A DNA stretch of 64,000 nucleotides, from NCBI RefSeq assembly GCF_004353915.1, contig NZ_SMRP01000014.1, forward strand, positions 69,471 through 133,470, written 5' to 3'. Below the pieces are notes generated by a model. The model did no database searches. It was not told the DNA's origin and saw only the letters and a program-made list of their open reading frames with translations. Position 1 is the first letter of the stretch; each line of letters begins with the position of its first letter. Source of the DNA: Paraburkholderia silviterrae (lineage in GTDB: Bacteria > Pseudomonadota > Gammaproteobacteria > Burkholderiales > Burkholderiaceae). The position numbers were made by a program, and so were the translations under genes. Of the stretch, positions 43,822-52,852 are shown in pieces.

Positions 43822-46101
43822 TCAAGCGCGCACGCAGTCCACGAAATACTCGATGCGGCCGTTGATGGTCTCGCCCACGAGTCCGTGGATGTCGGTGTGA
43901 AAGCCCGGGAAGCGCTCGTTGAATTCGCGCGCGAACTTCAGATAGTTCACGATCGTCTTGTTGAAGCGCTCGCCCGGAATCAAAAGCGGAATGCCCGGCG
44001 GATACGGCGTGAGCAGGATCGACGTGACGCGGCCTTCGAGCTCGTCGATGGCCACGCGGTCGATCTCGCGGTGCGCGAGCTTCGCGAACGCGTCGGACGG
44101 CTTCATCGCCGGCTCCATGTCCGAGAGGTACATCTCGGTCGTGAGGCGCGCGATGTCGTTGGCGCGGTAGACGCTGTGGATCTGCTGGCACAGGTCGCGC
44201 AGGCCCACGCGCTCGTACATCGGATGCTGCGCGACGAACTCGGGCAGCACGCGCCACAGCGGCTGGTTGTTGTCGTAGTCGTCCTTGAACTGCTGAAGCT
44301 CGGTGACCATCGAGTTCCAGCGGCCCTTGGTGATGCCGATCGTGAACATGATGAAGAACGAGTAGAGACCCGTCTTCTCGACGATGATGCCGTGCTCGGC
44401 CAGGTACTTCGTGACGATGGCCGCGGGAATGCCGGTCTCGCCGAAGTCGCCTTCCACGTCCAGACCCGGCGTGACGATGGTCGCCTTGATCGGGTCGAGC
44501 ATGTTGAAGTTTTCGGCGAGCGCGCCGAAACCGTGCCAGCGGTCGTTCGGGCGCAGCATCCAGTCTTCGCGCGAGCCGATGCCTTCTTCCGCGAGGTCGT
44601 CCGGGCCCCAGACCTTGAAGAACCAGTCGTCGCCGTACTCGGCATCCACCTTGCGCATGGCGCGGCGGAAATCGAGCGCCTCGGCGATCGACTCTTCGAC
44701 AAGCGCGGGGCCGCCCGGCGCTTCCATCATCGCCGCGGCCACGTCGCACGACGCGATGATCGCGTATTGCGGGCTGGTGGACGTGTGCATCAGATACGCT
44801 TCGTTGAAGCGGTGACGGTCGAACACGCTGTCCTCCGAATCCTGCACGACGATCTGCGACGCCTGCGAGATGCCGGCGAGCAGCTTGTGCGTCGAGTGGG
44901 TCGCGAACACGAGCGCCTTGGTGCGCGGACGGCCCGCACCGATCGCGTGCATGTCCTGGTAGAACTCGTGGAATTCGGCGTGCGGCAGCCAGGCTTCGTC
45001 GAAGTGCAGCGTGTCGAGCATGTCGCCGAGCAGGTCCTTGATCATCTCGACGTTGTAGACCACACCGTCGTAGGTGCTCTGCGTGATCGTGAGAATGCGC
45101 GGCTTCGCGTTGGGGTTCTTTTCGAGCGCCTCGCGCGCGAACGGATTCGCCAGGATCTTCTTGCGGATGTTCTCGGGCTTGAACTCGTCACGCGGAATCG
45201 GCCCGATGATGCCGAAGTTGTTGCGCGTGGGCGTGAGGAACACGGGGATCGCGCCCGTCATCGTGATCGCGTGCAGGATCGACTTGTGGCAGTTGCGGTC
45301 CACCAGCACGATGTCGCCCGGCGCCACCGTGGCGTGCCAGACGATCTTGTTCGAGGTCGAGGTGCCGTTGGTGACGAAGAACACGTGGTCGGCGCTGAAA
45401 ATGCGCGCCGCGTTGCGCTCCGAGGCCGCCACGGGACCCGTGTGGTCGAGCAGCTGGCCGAGTTCGTCCACGGCATTGCACACGTCCGCGCGCAGCATGT
45501 TCTCGCCGAAGAACTGGTGGAACATCTGGCCGAGCGGGTTCTTCAGGAACGCCACGCCACCCGAGTGGCCGGGGCAGTGCCACGAGTACGAGCCTTCGTC
45601 GGCGTACTTCACCAGCTCCTTGAAGAACGGCGGCGCGAGCGCGTCCAGATACACCCTCGCCTCGCGGATGATGTGGCGCGCGACGAATTCCGGCGTGTCC
45701 TCGAACATGTGGATGAAGCCGTGCAGCTCGCGCAGGACGTCGTTGGGCAGATGGCGCGAGGTGCGCGTCTCGCCGTACAGGAAGATCGGGATGTCCGCGT
45801 TGCGCTTGCGCACCGCTTCCACGAACGCGCGCAGCGCGACGATCGCGGGCGCGTGCTCCGGCGCTTCGCCGTCGGTGCCTTCCACGTAGGGCAGCAGCTC
45901 GTCGTCGTCGATCGAGAGGATGAAGCAGGCGGCGCGGCTCGATTGCTGCGCGAACGACGTGAGGTCGCCGTAGCTCGTCAGCCCGAGGACTTCCGCGCCC
46001 TCTTTCTCGATGGCTTCGGCCAGTGCCCGGATGCCGGAACCCGAGATGTTCTCGGAGCGAAAGTCTTCGTCAATGATGACGACGGGAAAACGAAACTTCA
46101 T
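43822..46101 (-). CDS. Orn/Lys/Arg decarboxylase (PLP-dependent, large form)
   Basis: A 759-residue enzyme of fold-type I. An N-terminal receiver-like wing domain (about 1-130) is followed by the PLP domain, with SWHCPGHSGG, FVTNGTSTSNK and the PLP-binding Lys406 in THSTHKLL, then the C-terminal domain with TPYPPGIPLLIPGE. It decarboxylates arginine, lysine or ornithine. Which one is not decided by these motifs; related genes are annotated as arginine or ornithine decarboxylases. The start at 46101 has GGAG seven bases upstream. The product amine could serve acid resistance or polyamine supply. No antiporter gene is adjacent. Confidence 0.92.
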   Translation of the reverse strand: MKFRFPVVIIDEDFRSENISGSGIRALAEAIEKEGAEVLGLTSYGDLTSFAQQSSRAACFILSIDDDELLPYVEGTDGEAPEHAPAIVALRAFVEAVRKRNADIPIFLYGETRTSRHLPNDVLRELHGFIHMFEDTPEFVARHIIREARVYLDALAPPFFKELVKYADEGSYSWHCPGHSGGVAFLKNPLGQMFHQFFGENMLRADVCNAVDELGQLLDHTGPVAASERNAARIFSADHVFFVTNGTSTSNKIVWHATVAPGDIVLVDRNCHKSILHAITMTGAIPVFLTPTRNNFGIIGPIPRDEFKPENIRKKILANPFAREALEKNPNAKPRILTITQSTYDGVVYNVEMIKDLLGDMLDTLHFDEAWLPHAEFHEFYQDMHAIGAGRPRTKALVFATHSTHKLLAGISQASQIVVQDSEDSVFDRHRFNEAYLMHTSTSPQYAIIASCDVAAAMMEAPGGPALVEESIAEALDFRRAMRKVDAEYGDDWFFKVWGPDDLAEEGIGSREDWMLRPNDRWHGFGALAENFNMLDPIKATIVTPGLDVEGDFGETGIPAAIVTKYLAEHGIIVEKTGLYSFFIMFTIGITKGRWNSMVTELQQFKDDYDNNQPLWRVLPEFVAQHPMYERVGLRDLCQQIHSVYRANDIARLTTEMYLSDMEPAMKPSDAFAKLAHREIDRVAIDELEGRVTSILLTPYPPGIPLLIPGERFNKTIVNYLKFAREFNERFPGFHTDIHGLVGETINGRIEYFVDCVRA

Positions 46102-46190
46102 GGGCGATTCTCCAAAAGAAACGACCGCTGCATGTGACGCGCAGCGGTCCCCGTATGTCGTATGTCCGGTGGGTTGTGTGCGCTCGAACG

Positions 46191-46760
46191 TCAGGTCTTG
46201 GGCAAGGTCACGCCGTGCTGGCCTTGATATTTGCCGCCGCGGTCCGCGTAAGACACTTCGCAAACCTCGTCGCTCTCGAAGAAGAGCACCTGGGCAACAC
46301 CTTCGTTCGCGTAGATTTTGGCAGGCAAAGGTGTCGTATTCGAGAATTCGAGCGTCACATAGCCCTCCCATTCGGGCTCGAACGGCGTGACGTTCACGAT
46401 GATCCCGCAGCGCGCATAGGTGGACTTGCCCAGGCACACGGTCAGGACGTTGCGCGGAATGCGGAAATACTCGACCGTGCGCGCGAGCGCGAACGAATTC
46501 GGCGGAATGATGCAGACGTCGCCCTTGAAGTCCACGAACGACTTTTCGTCGAAGTTCTTCGGGTCGACGATCGTCGAATTGATGTTCGTGAAGATCTTGA
46601 ATTCGTCGGCGCAGCGGATGTCGTAGCCGTAGCTCGAGGTGCCGTAGCTCACGATCTTGCGGCCATCTTCCGAAGTGCGAACCTGGTCGCGCACGAACGG
46701 CTCGATCATCTGATGCTCTTCGGCCATGCGCCGGATCCACTTGTCGGATTTGATTGCCAT
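46191..46760 (-). CDS. dcd: dCTP deaminase
   Basis: A 189-residue enzyme converting dCTP to dUTP for thymidylate synthesis. SYGYDIRCADEF, NINSTIVDPKNF, the catalytic-site FALARTVEYFRIPR and GLEF-type region (YVTLEFSNTTPLP), and the C-terminal GKYQGQHG motif all match Dcd. The start before AIKSDKWIRRM is the family start; its ribosome site is weak. It lies 89 bases upstream of the decarboxylase gene on the same strand. Confidence 0.96.
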   Translation of the reverse strand: MAIKSDKWIRRMAEEHQMIEPFVRDQVRTSEDGRKIVSYGTSSYGYDIRCADEFKIFTNINSTIVDPKNFDEKSFVDFKGDVCIIPPNSFALARTVEYFRIPRNVLTVCLGKSTYARCGIIVNVTPFEPEWEGYVTLEFSNTTPLPAKIYANEGVAQVLFFESDEVCEVSYADRGGKYQGQHGVTLPKT

Positions 46761-46900
46761 GTTGCGCTGCGGTCCAGTAAAAACAGGGAACGAAAAAGGA
46801 TAGTGCGGGATACAGCCGCAAGCGGCCCGCAGGCGCGCCCATCGAGCAGGCAGACGCGCTTCGCGCGCCCTGCCGCCCCGCCTGGGGCGCACCGCCAAGG

Positions 46901-46951
46901 GTGCCCGGCTAGGCGCCCCCCACTAGGCGTGCCCGGCTAGGCGCCCCCCAC
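46901..46951. repeat. Two direct copies of a 23-base sequence
   Basis: GTGCCCGGCTAGGCGCCCCC plus CAC occurs at 46901-46923 and again at 46929-46951, perfectly matching, six bases apart. It lies in the 321-base gap between dcd and the SodC-like gene. GGCGCC palindromes within it could form hairpins. Nothing else is seen in this gap. Confidence 0.85.
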
Positions 46952-47081
46952 GAAAGGCGCCTATTTTACGCGATGTGGATGACCGTGCCGGGAAGTGCAC
47001 GCGATGCGCACCTCAACAGCACCTCGAGCGCGCGCAAATGCGCTCATGGCGGCGCCGTGCGCAGGCGGCTCACGCGCCGCG

Positions 47082-47630
47082 TCACTGCACCTTGATCACG
47101 CCGCAGGCGAGCGCCGGGCCGGTGCCGCGCGCCGGATATGCGTAGGGATCGATAGCGTCGTGATGCACGAGCACCGAGCGCTGCAGCACGGAGCGCACGC
47201 CGTCGAGCGAGACGTCCGGTGCCACGATGAAGCCGGTGGCCACACCATTGGAATCCGCGTGGATGTTGCCGAGGTCGCCCTCCACGCGCGCGCCAGGCTT
47301 CAGGCGGTCGGCCGCGGGCGCGAAAACGGCGCCGGCGCTCGAGGCGTCCGCGGCGTTGCAGTCGCCCCGATCGTGGACTTGTATCGCATGGTCGCTATCG
47401 GGTGGCAGGCCGGCGAGGTTGTAGCTCACCTGCACGCCGTCCGAGCGCTCGACGAACGACACGGTGCCCCGCACCTGGTTGCCGACGGTAGGCAAGACCT
47501 GCGCAAGCGCGCGCTTGTCCTGCTGGCCCATGAAGCTCGTGCAGCCCGCCAGCAGCACGCACGCAGCCACGGCCAGCACGGCTGCGTTGCCCGCCAGCCT
47601 GTTCTCGCCCCTGTCGATTCCTTTGCCCAT
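47082..47630 (-). CDS. sodC: SodC-like lipoprotein lacking several metal ligands
   Basis: A 182-residue predicted lipoprotein (lipobox LAGC, Cys30) with a Cu/Zn superoxide dismutase fold. The GDC and LACGVI Cys pair for the structural disulfide is kept. But the copper-site HxH is changed: VH is kept where the other His is Gln (IQVH). The bridging-His region (normally GHFNP) reads AVFAPAAD, and the Zn-loop His residues are absent before GDLGNIH. One later His (VLVHHD) remains. Loss of most ligands suggests it is not a normal dismutase. It could be a structural or scavenging relative. Confidence 0.8.
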   Translation of the reverse strand: MGKGIDRGENRLAGNAAVLAVAACVLLAGCTSFMGQQDKRALAQVLPTVGNQVRGTVSFVERSDGVQVSYNLAGLPPDSDHAIQVHDRGDCNAADASSAGAVFAPAADRLKPGARVEGDLGNIHADSNGVATGFIVAPDVSLDGVRSVLQRSVLVHHDAIDPYAYPARGTGPALACGVIKVQ

Positions 47631-47850
47631 GCGATCCTCATGTCCGCACGCGGCTGCCCCTGCAGCCGTCGATCCGGACCTTTGAATGCAACATGATACC
47701 GCGCAGCGGGCCTTGCGCGCGCCCCATGTGAGCGCTGTCTTACACGCTGCGAGCCTTGCGCAGCAAGGCCCACGGGGTGCGACACCGACGCGCTGCGCGA
47801 GCTCGGCTCAAAGCGGGCCGACAGGCGCGCCACGCGAGGCGCCCGGTTGC

Positions 47851-48939
47851 TCAGGTGTTCTGCACGACAATGGTCGGGAACTTCGAGGTCATGTCGCGCG
47901 CGCGCTCCGCGATCTGGACCGCGATGCGACGCGCAATCGCCTTGTAAGTCGCCGCCACGGCGCCCTGCGGATCGGCCACCACGGTCGGATGGCCCGAGTC
48001 GGCCTGCTCGCGAATCCCGATGTCGAGCGGCAGGCTGCCGAGCACCTCGACGCCGTATTCCTTCGCCATGCGCTCGCCGCCGCCCGAGCCGAAGATGTGC
48101 TCGGCGTGGCCGCAATTCGAGCAGACGTGCACGGCCATGTTCTCGACGATGCCGAGGATGGGAATGCCCACCTTCTCGAACATCTTGAGGCCCTTCTTCG
48201 CGTCGAGCAGCGCAATGTCCTGCGGCGTCGTCACGATCACGGCGCCCGTGACCGGCACGCGCTGCGAGAGCGTGAGCTGGATGTCGCCCGTACCCGGCGG
48301 CATGTCCACCACCAGATAGTCGAGCTCGCGCCAGTTGGTCTGGCGCAGCAACTGCTCGAGCGCCGAGGTGGCCATCGGCCCGCGCCAGACCATCGGATTG
48401 TCCTGCTCGATCAGGAAGCCGATCGAGTTGGCCTGCACGCCATGCCCTTCGAGCGGATTCATCGACTGGCCGTCGGGCGATTCGGGGCGGCCCTCGATGC
48501 CGAGCATCATCGGCAGCGACGGGCCGTAGATGTCCGCGTCGAGCACGCCGACCGAGGCGCCTTCGGCCGCCAGCGCGAGCGCGAGGTTCACGGCGGTCGT
48601 GCTCTTGCCGACGCCGCCCTTGCCCGACGCCACGGCGACAATGTTCTTCACGTTCGGCAACAGCTTCACGCCTCGCTGCACCGTGTGCGCGGCCACTTCA
48701 TGGCGCACCGCGACGCGGCTCGACTTCACGCCGGGCACCGCCGCGAGCGCGCCTTCCACCTGCGCGCGGACCGCGTCGTACTGGCTCTTCGCCGGATAGC
48801 CGAGCACGATCTCGACGGCCACGTTGTCGCCGTCAATCGTGACGTTGCGCACGCCTTTTGCCACCGCGTACGGCCGGCCCGTGTTCGGATCCGTGAGGGC
48901 CGCGAGGGCGGCGTCAACCAATGCCCGATCAATGCTCAT
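47851..48939 (-). CDS. apbC: Mrp/ApbC/NBP35-family Fe-S carrier ATPase
   Basis: A 362-residue P-loop protein. An N-terminal DUF59-like domain (about 1-85) is followed by the deviant Walker A SGKGGVGKSTTAVN, DADIYGPS, the Walker-B-like VVDMPPGTGD and the C-terminal CSNCGH, whose two Cys bind the cluster. It carries and transfers Fe-S clusters. The start at 48939 has GGAG seven bases before it. In related genomes it is often found next to metG; here the OmpA-like gene lies between. Confidence 0.94.
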   Translation of the reverse strand: MSIDRALVDAALAALTDPNTGRPYAVAKGVRNVTIDGDNVAVEIVLGYPAKSQYDAVRAQVEGALAAVPGVKSSRVAVRHEVAAHTVQRGVKLLPNVKNIVAVASGKGGVGKSTTAVNLALALAAEGASVGVLDADIYGPSLPMMLGIEGRPESPDGQSMNPLEGHGVQANSIGFLIEQDNPMVWRGPMATSALEQLLRQTNWRELDYLVVDMPPGTGDIQLTLSQRVPVTGAVIVTTPQDIALLDAKKGLKMFEKVGIPILGIVENMAVHVCSNCGHAEHIFGSGGGERMAKEYGVEVLGSLPLDIGIREQADSGHPTVVADPQGAVAATYKAIARRIAVQIAERARDMTSKFPTIVVQNT

Positions 48940-49273
48940 TGAAACTCCGTGTGCAAGAATGCCCCGGCGCCCGCGCGGCCCGGAAGGCCGCACGGTGTCA
49001 TGTTTGCGCCGGGAAACGCAAGAAATTGTTAAGCTGGATTGCGCAAATGCCCGCGGCAAGGCACGCTTCGCGGCAGCGGCCCTTTTTGCACCGAAGAAGC
49101 ACTTGTCAAGCCGTCGCCAAGCGACGATTCACAAGTTGCAAAATGACTCACGCAAGCTCCCAAGCCGTCATTGTAGTAGTTGCAGGCGCGCGCCGTCCGA
49201 AGACCCTTGGCTCAGTCGGGGCCTGCGAGCGGCGCAAGGAGCCGTCCCGTTCCACTCAAGAGAGGATTGAAAA
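48940..49273. other. Divergent region between apbC and the OmpA-like gene, with a hairpin
   Basis: No gene is seen. A two-part hairpin lies at 49101-49136: ACTTGT pairs with ACAAGT and CGTCG with CGACG. It lies about 140 bases upstream of the OmpA-like start and could be in its leader. No strong promoter boxes are evident. Confidence 0.45.
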
Positions 49274-49927
49274 ATGAACACAAGAATCTTGACCCGTCTG
49301 TCCGTCTTCGCCATCGCCGGCGCGCTCGTCGCCGGCTGCGCGACCCAGCAGGGCACCAACACGGCTGTTGGCACCGGCATCGGCGCCGGCACGGGCGCCG
49401 CCATCGGCGCGATCTTCGGCGGCGGCAAGGGCGCGGCGATCGGCGCGGGCGCCGGCGCGCTGGTTGGCGGTGTTGCGGGCTACAACTGGACCGCCATTCA
49501 CAACAAGCTCACGGGCGCCACCAAGGGCACCGGCACGCAGATCACCGAGCAGCCGGACGGCTCGCTCAAGCTCAACATCCCGAGCAACGTAACCTTCGAC
49601 ACCAACAGCTACGCGATCAAGCCGTCGTTCGCGCCGGTGCTCGACCAGGTCGCGCAGACGCTGCAGCAGAACCCGGAAGTGGTCGCGCAGGTCGTCGGCC
49701 ATACGGATAACACGGGCCAGCCCGCCTACAACCAGACGCTGTCGGTCAACCGCGCACAGAGCGTGGTGAACTACCTCGGCTCGCGTGGCGTGGGCATGCA
49801 GCGCATGGCAGCCGACGGCCGCGGCGACACCCAGCCGATCGCCGACAACAGCACCGAAGCCGGCCGCGCCGCGAACCGCCGCGTGGAAATCTATCTGCGC
49901 GCGACGGCGCAGCACCAGGGCGGCTAA
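49274..49927 (+). CDS. OmpA-family lipoprotein with glycine-zipper
   Basis: A 217-residue outer-membrane lipoprotein of the YiaD/PAL type. The lipobox VAGC places Cys22 as the lipid site. A Gly/Ala-rich glycine-zipper follows (about 30-70: GTGIGAGTGAAIGAIFGGG). A C-terminal OmpA peptidoglycan-binding domain (about 95-215) has NVTFDTNSYAIKP, GHTDNTGQPAYNQTLSVNRA and NRRVEI. It tethers the outer membrane to peptidoglycan. The start at 49274 follows GAGAGGA. It has its own terminator downstream. Confidence 0.93.
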   Translation: MNTRILTRLSVFAIAGALVAGCATQQGTNTAVGTGIGAGTGAAIGAIFGGGKGAAIGAGAGALVGGVAGYNWTAIHNKLTGATKGTGTQITEQPDGSLKLNIPSNVTFDTNSYAIKPSFAPVLDQVAQTLQQNPEVVAQVVGHTDNTGQPAYNQTLSVNRAQSVVNYLGSRGVGMQRMAADGRGDTQPIADNSTEAGRAANRRVEIYLRATAQHQGG

Positions 49928-49999
49928 GCGCTGCGGGCGGCGCCGCAGGTTGCAGCACACGCAATTTGCGGCGCGCATCGCGAAAACAGCGACAGGACG

Positions 50000-50027
50000 A
50001 GCGGGACGGCTGCAAAGCCGTCCCGCT
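50000..50027 (+). terminator. Hairpin downstream of the OmpA-like gene
   Basis: A 12-base stem (AGCGGGACGGCT) with a GCAA loop, followed by only two T, so it is a moderate terminator. Confidence 0.7.
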
Positions 50028-50248
50028 TTGACTTCGGCCCGCGCGAGGCGGCTGCAATCCGGCCAGACATCGGCGTCACAAGCGCTCCTCAAGCCCGGCC
50101 AGCCGTCAGAGTCAGCAAATCGAAAAAATTTTCGAACTCTCTTTCAACTCCGCGGTCTTTCTTTACGGTACGCGTGCGGTCACGCCGCCGCGTCACCATT
50201 CTCCTCTTGTCGTTGTTGCTCCGGGGCCATCCTGCCCCGGTTTTTTTT
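50028..50248 (+). ncRNA. Candidate small RNA or metG leader ending in a strong terminator
   Basis: A terminator with stem CCGGGGC/GCCCCGG (50221-50240) and eight T (50241-50248) has no gene directly upstream. The OmpA-like gene already has a hairpin terminator at 50000-50027, and metG has its own extended -10 box further down. Between them lies a palindrome TCGAAAA-AA-TTTTCGA at 50120-50135 and a pyrimidine-rich, unstructured stretch. A transcript of roughly 100-200 bases ending here is plausible. Promoter not located. Confidence 0.4.
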
Positions 50249-50426
50249 GCCTGCGATATTTGCAGACGTCGAGCCGCACGACCCGCACGCATGGGCTCAA
50301 CGCAAAGCGCGCGCCCACTTCGCGAATGCACGGCGCATTGGCGTCGATCTCGTCCCCGGCCCAGCTCACGCACGGCCCCCCGCGCTTGCGCGGCGCCTGG
50401 CATCCGGACTCGCCGCCTGCCCACCC

Positions 50427-50435
50427 TGCTAAAAT
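50427..50435 (+). promoter_or_regulatory. Extended -10 box of metG
   Basis: TGCTAAAAT gives a TG-extended -10 (TAAAAT at 50430-50435), 41 bases before the metG start. No clear -35 is seen. Confidence 0.5.
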
Positions 50436-50475
50436 CGTCGTTTCGACCTCCCGCATCACCGGAACCCTCTCACCT

Positions 50476-52641
50476 ATGTCAGCACCCGCCACCGACCTCG
50501 TTGCAGCCGGCGCGCCTGCCACGCAAAGTGCCCCCGCCAGCGACCGCCGCCAGATTCTCGTCACGTCTGCTCTGCCCTATGCCAACGGGCAGATCCACAT
50601 CGGCCATCTGGTCGAGTACATCCAGACGGACATCTGGGTTCGCGCGCTGCGAATGCACGGCCACGAGGTCTATTACGTCGGTGCCGACGACACTCACGGC
50701 ACGCCCGTCATGCTGCGCGCCGAGAAGGAAGGCCTCACGCCGCAGCAGTTGATCGCGCGCGTCTGGCAGGAGCACAAGCGCGACTTCGACAGCTTCGGCG
50801 TGTCGTTCGACAACTACTACTCGACGGATTCCGAAGAGAACCGCGTGCTCTCGGAGTCGGTGTACCTGGCGCTCAAGGAAGCGGACCTCATTGAGACGCG
50901 CGACATCGAGCAGGCCTACGACCCGGTCAAGAACATGTTCCTGCCGGACCGCTTCATCAAGGGCGAATGCCCGAAGTGCGGCGCGAAGGACCAGTACGGT
51001 GACAGCTGCGAAGTCTGCGGCTCGACCTATGCGCCCACCGACCTGAAGAATCCGTACTCGGTCGTTTCCGGCGCCACGCCCATCCGCAAGACCTCGACGC
51101 ACTACTTCTTCCGCCTCTCCGACCCGCGCTGCGAGCAGTTCCTGCGCGGCTGGGTAAGCGGCCTCGCGCAACCCGAAGCCACCAACAAGATGCGCGAGTG
51201 GCTCGGCGACGCGGGCGAATCCAAGCTCGCCGACTGGGACATCTCGCGCGACGCGCCGTACTTCGGCTTCGAGATCCCGGGCGCGCCCGGCAAGTACTTC
51301 TACGTGTGGCTCGACGCGCCCGTGGGTTACTACGCAAGCTTCAAGAACCTGTGCGAGCAGCGCGGGCTCGACTTCGACGCATGGGTCAAGGCCGATTCGA
51401 AGACCGAGCAGTATCACTTCATCGGCAAGGACATCCTGTACTTCCACACGCTGTTCTGGCCGGCGATGCTCGAGTTCTCGGGCCATCGCACACCCACCAA
51501 TGTGTTCGCGCATGGCTTCCTCACGGTGGACGGCGCGAAGATGTCGAAGTCGCGCGGCACCTTCATCACCGCGCAAAGCTATATCGACACGGGCCTGAAT
51601 CCCGAGTGGCTGCGCTACTACTTCGCGGCCAAGCTCAACAGCTCGATGGAGGACCTCGACCTGAACCTCGAGGACTTCCAGGCGCGCGTGAACAGCGACC
51701 TCGTTGGCAAGTACATCAACATCGCGAGCCGCGCGGCGGGCTTCCTCATCAAGCGCTTCGAGGGCCGCGTGCAGGACGGCGCGATGAACCATCCGCTCGT
51801 CGAGCAACTGCGCGCCGCCATCCCCGAGATCGCCGCGAACTACGAGGCACGCGAGTACAGCCGCGCGCTGCGTCACACGATGGAGCTCGCCGATGCGGTG
51901 AACGTCTACGTCGATACGGCCAAGCCGTGGGAGCTGGCGAAGGATCCGGCCAACGCCGTGGCGCTGCACGAGACCTGCAGCGTGAGCCTCGAAGCGTTCC
52001 GCCTGCTTTCGCTCGCTCTGAAGCCGGTGCTGCCCACGCTCGCTGAAGGCGTCGAGCAGTTCTTCGCCATCGCGCCGCTCACGTGGGCCGATGCAGGTAC
52101 GGCGCTCTCGTCGCAACAGCCGATCAACGCGTACAAGCACCTGATGACGCGCGTCGATCCCAAGCAGGTCGAAGCGCTGCTCGCTGCGAACCGCGATTCG
52201 CTGCAAGCGACCGAGGCGCCCGCCGCCGCTGCCGCCGCCGATGCGAGCAAGAAGTCGAAGGCGTCGAAGGAAGCGAAGAAGGCCGAGCCCGAAACACCGG
52301 AAGTCATCTCCATCGACGACTTCGCAAAGATCGACCTGCGCGTTGCGCTGATCGTCGATTGCAATATCGTCGAAGGCTCGGACAAGCTGCTGCAACTCAC
52401 GCTCGACGTGGGCGAAGGCCGCACGCGCAACGTGTTCTCGGGTATCCGCTCGGCGTACAAGCCGGAAGACCTCAAGGGCAAGCTCACGGTGATGGTTGCA
52501 AATCTCGCGCCGCGCAAGATGAAGTTCGGGCTCTCGGAAGGGATGGTGCTCGCGGCTTCTTCCGCGGATGAGAAGGCCGAACCGGGCCTCTACATTCTCG
52601 AGCCGCATAGCGGCGCGAAGCCGGGGATGCGAGTGCGGTAA
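50476..52641 (+). CDS. metG: Methionyl-tRNA synthetase
   Basis: A 721-residue class I synthetase charging tRNA-Met. HIGH at 41-44, KMSKS at 355-359, a Zn knuckle with CPKCG and CEVCG (about 158-178), and a C-terminal tRNA-binding dimerisation domain (about 608-721) joined by an Ala/Lys-rich linker are in the expected order. The start ATG 50476 leaves about 25 unconserved residues before ILVTSALPYANG. It is followed by its own terminator. Confidence 0.96.
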   Translation: MSAPATDLVAAGAPATQSAPASDRRQILVTSALPYANGQIHIGHLVEYIQTDIWVRALRMHGHEVYYVGADDTHGTPVMLRAEKEGLTPQQLIARVWQEHKRDFDSFGVSFDNYYSTDSEENRVLSESVYLALKEADLIETRDIEQAYDPVKNMFLPDRFIKGECPKCGAKDQYGDSCEVCGSTYAPTDLKNPYSVVSGATPIRKTSTHYFFRLSDPRCEQFLRGWVSGLAQPEATNKMREWLGDAGESKLADWDISRDAPYFGFEIPGAPGKYFYVWLDAPVGYYASFKNLCEQRGLDFDAWVKADSKTEQYHFIGKDILYFHTLFWPAMLEFSGHRTPTNVFAHGFLTVDGAKMSKSRGTFITAQSYIDTGLNPEWLRYYFAAKLNSSMEDLDLNLEDFQARVNSDLVGKYINIASRAAGFLIKRFEGRVQDGAMNHPLVEQLRAAIPEIAANYEAREYSRALRHTMELADAVNVYVDTAKPWELAKDPANAVALHETCSVSLEAFRLLSLALKPVLPTLAEGVEQFFAIAPLTWADAGTALSSQQPINAYKHLMTRVDPKQVEALLAANRDSLQATEAPAAAAAADASKKSKASKEAKKAEPETPEVISIDDFAKIDLRVALIVDCNIVEGSDKLLQLTLDVGEGRTRNVFSGIRSAYKPEDLKGKLTVMVANLAPRKMKFGLSEGMVLAASSADEKAEPGLYILEPHSGAKPGMRVR

Positions 52642-52675
52642 GGCAACGCCCTTCGCCTCGATAGCAAGGAACAAG

Positions 52676-52710
52676 ACCCCGCAGGCAGTTACGCTGCGGG
52701 GTTTCTTTTT
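52676..52710 (+). terminator. Intrinsic terminator of metG
   Basis: A 9-base stem (ACCCCGCAG / CTGCGGGGT) followed by TTCTTTTT. Confidence 0.9.
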
Positions 52711-52852
52711 GCCTGGAACGAGCGTATCCGGCGCGCGGAAGGCGGCTTAAAAGGGAACCGGCAGCGCGCGGCCTCGCGTCAACCGACCGGGGGGCGGCAC
52801 GAGCGCCAGCGTTACTGGTAGCTCATAGTCAAGGTCGCCAATGCCCTGACAA

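Noticed and set aside
43558..46137. 859-codon plus-strand open frame
   Set aside because: It is antisense to the decarboxylase gene and LprI-like gene; no recognisable motif or ribosome site.
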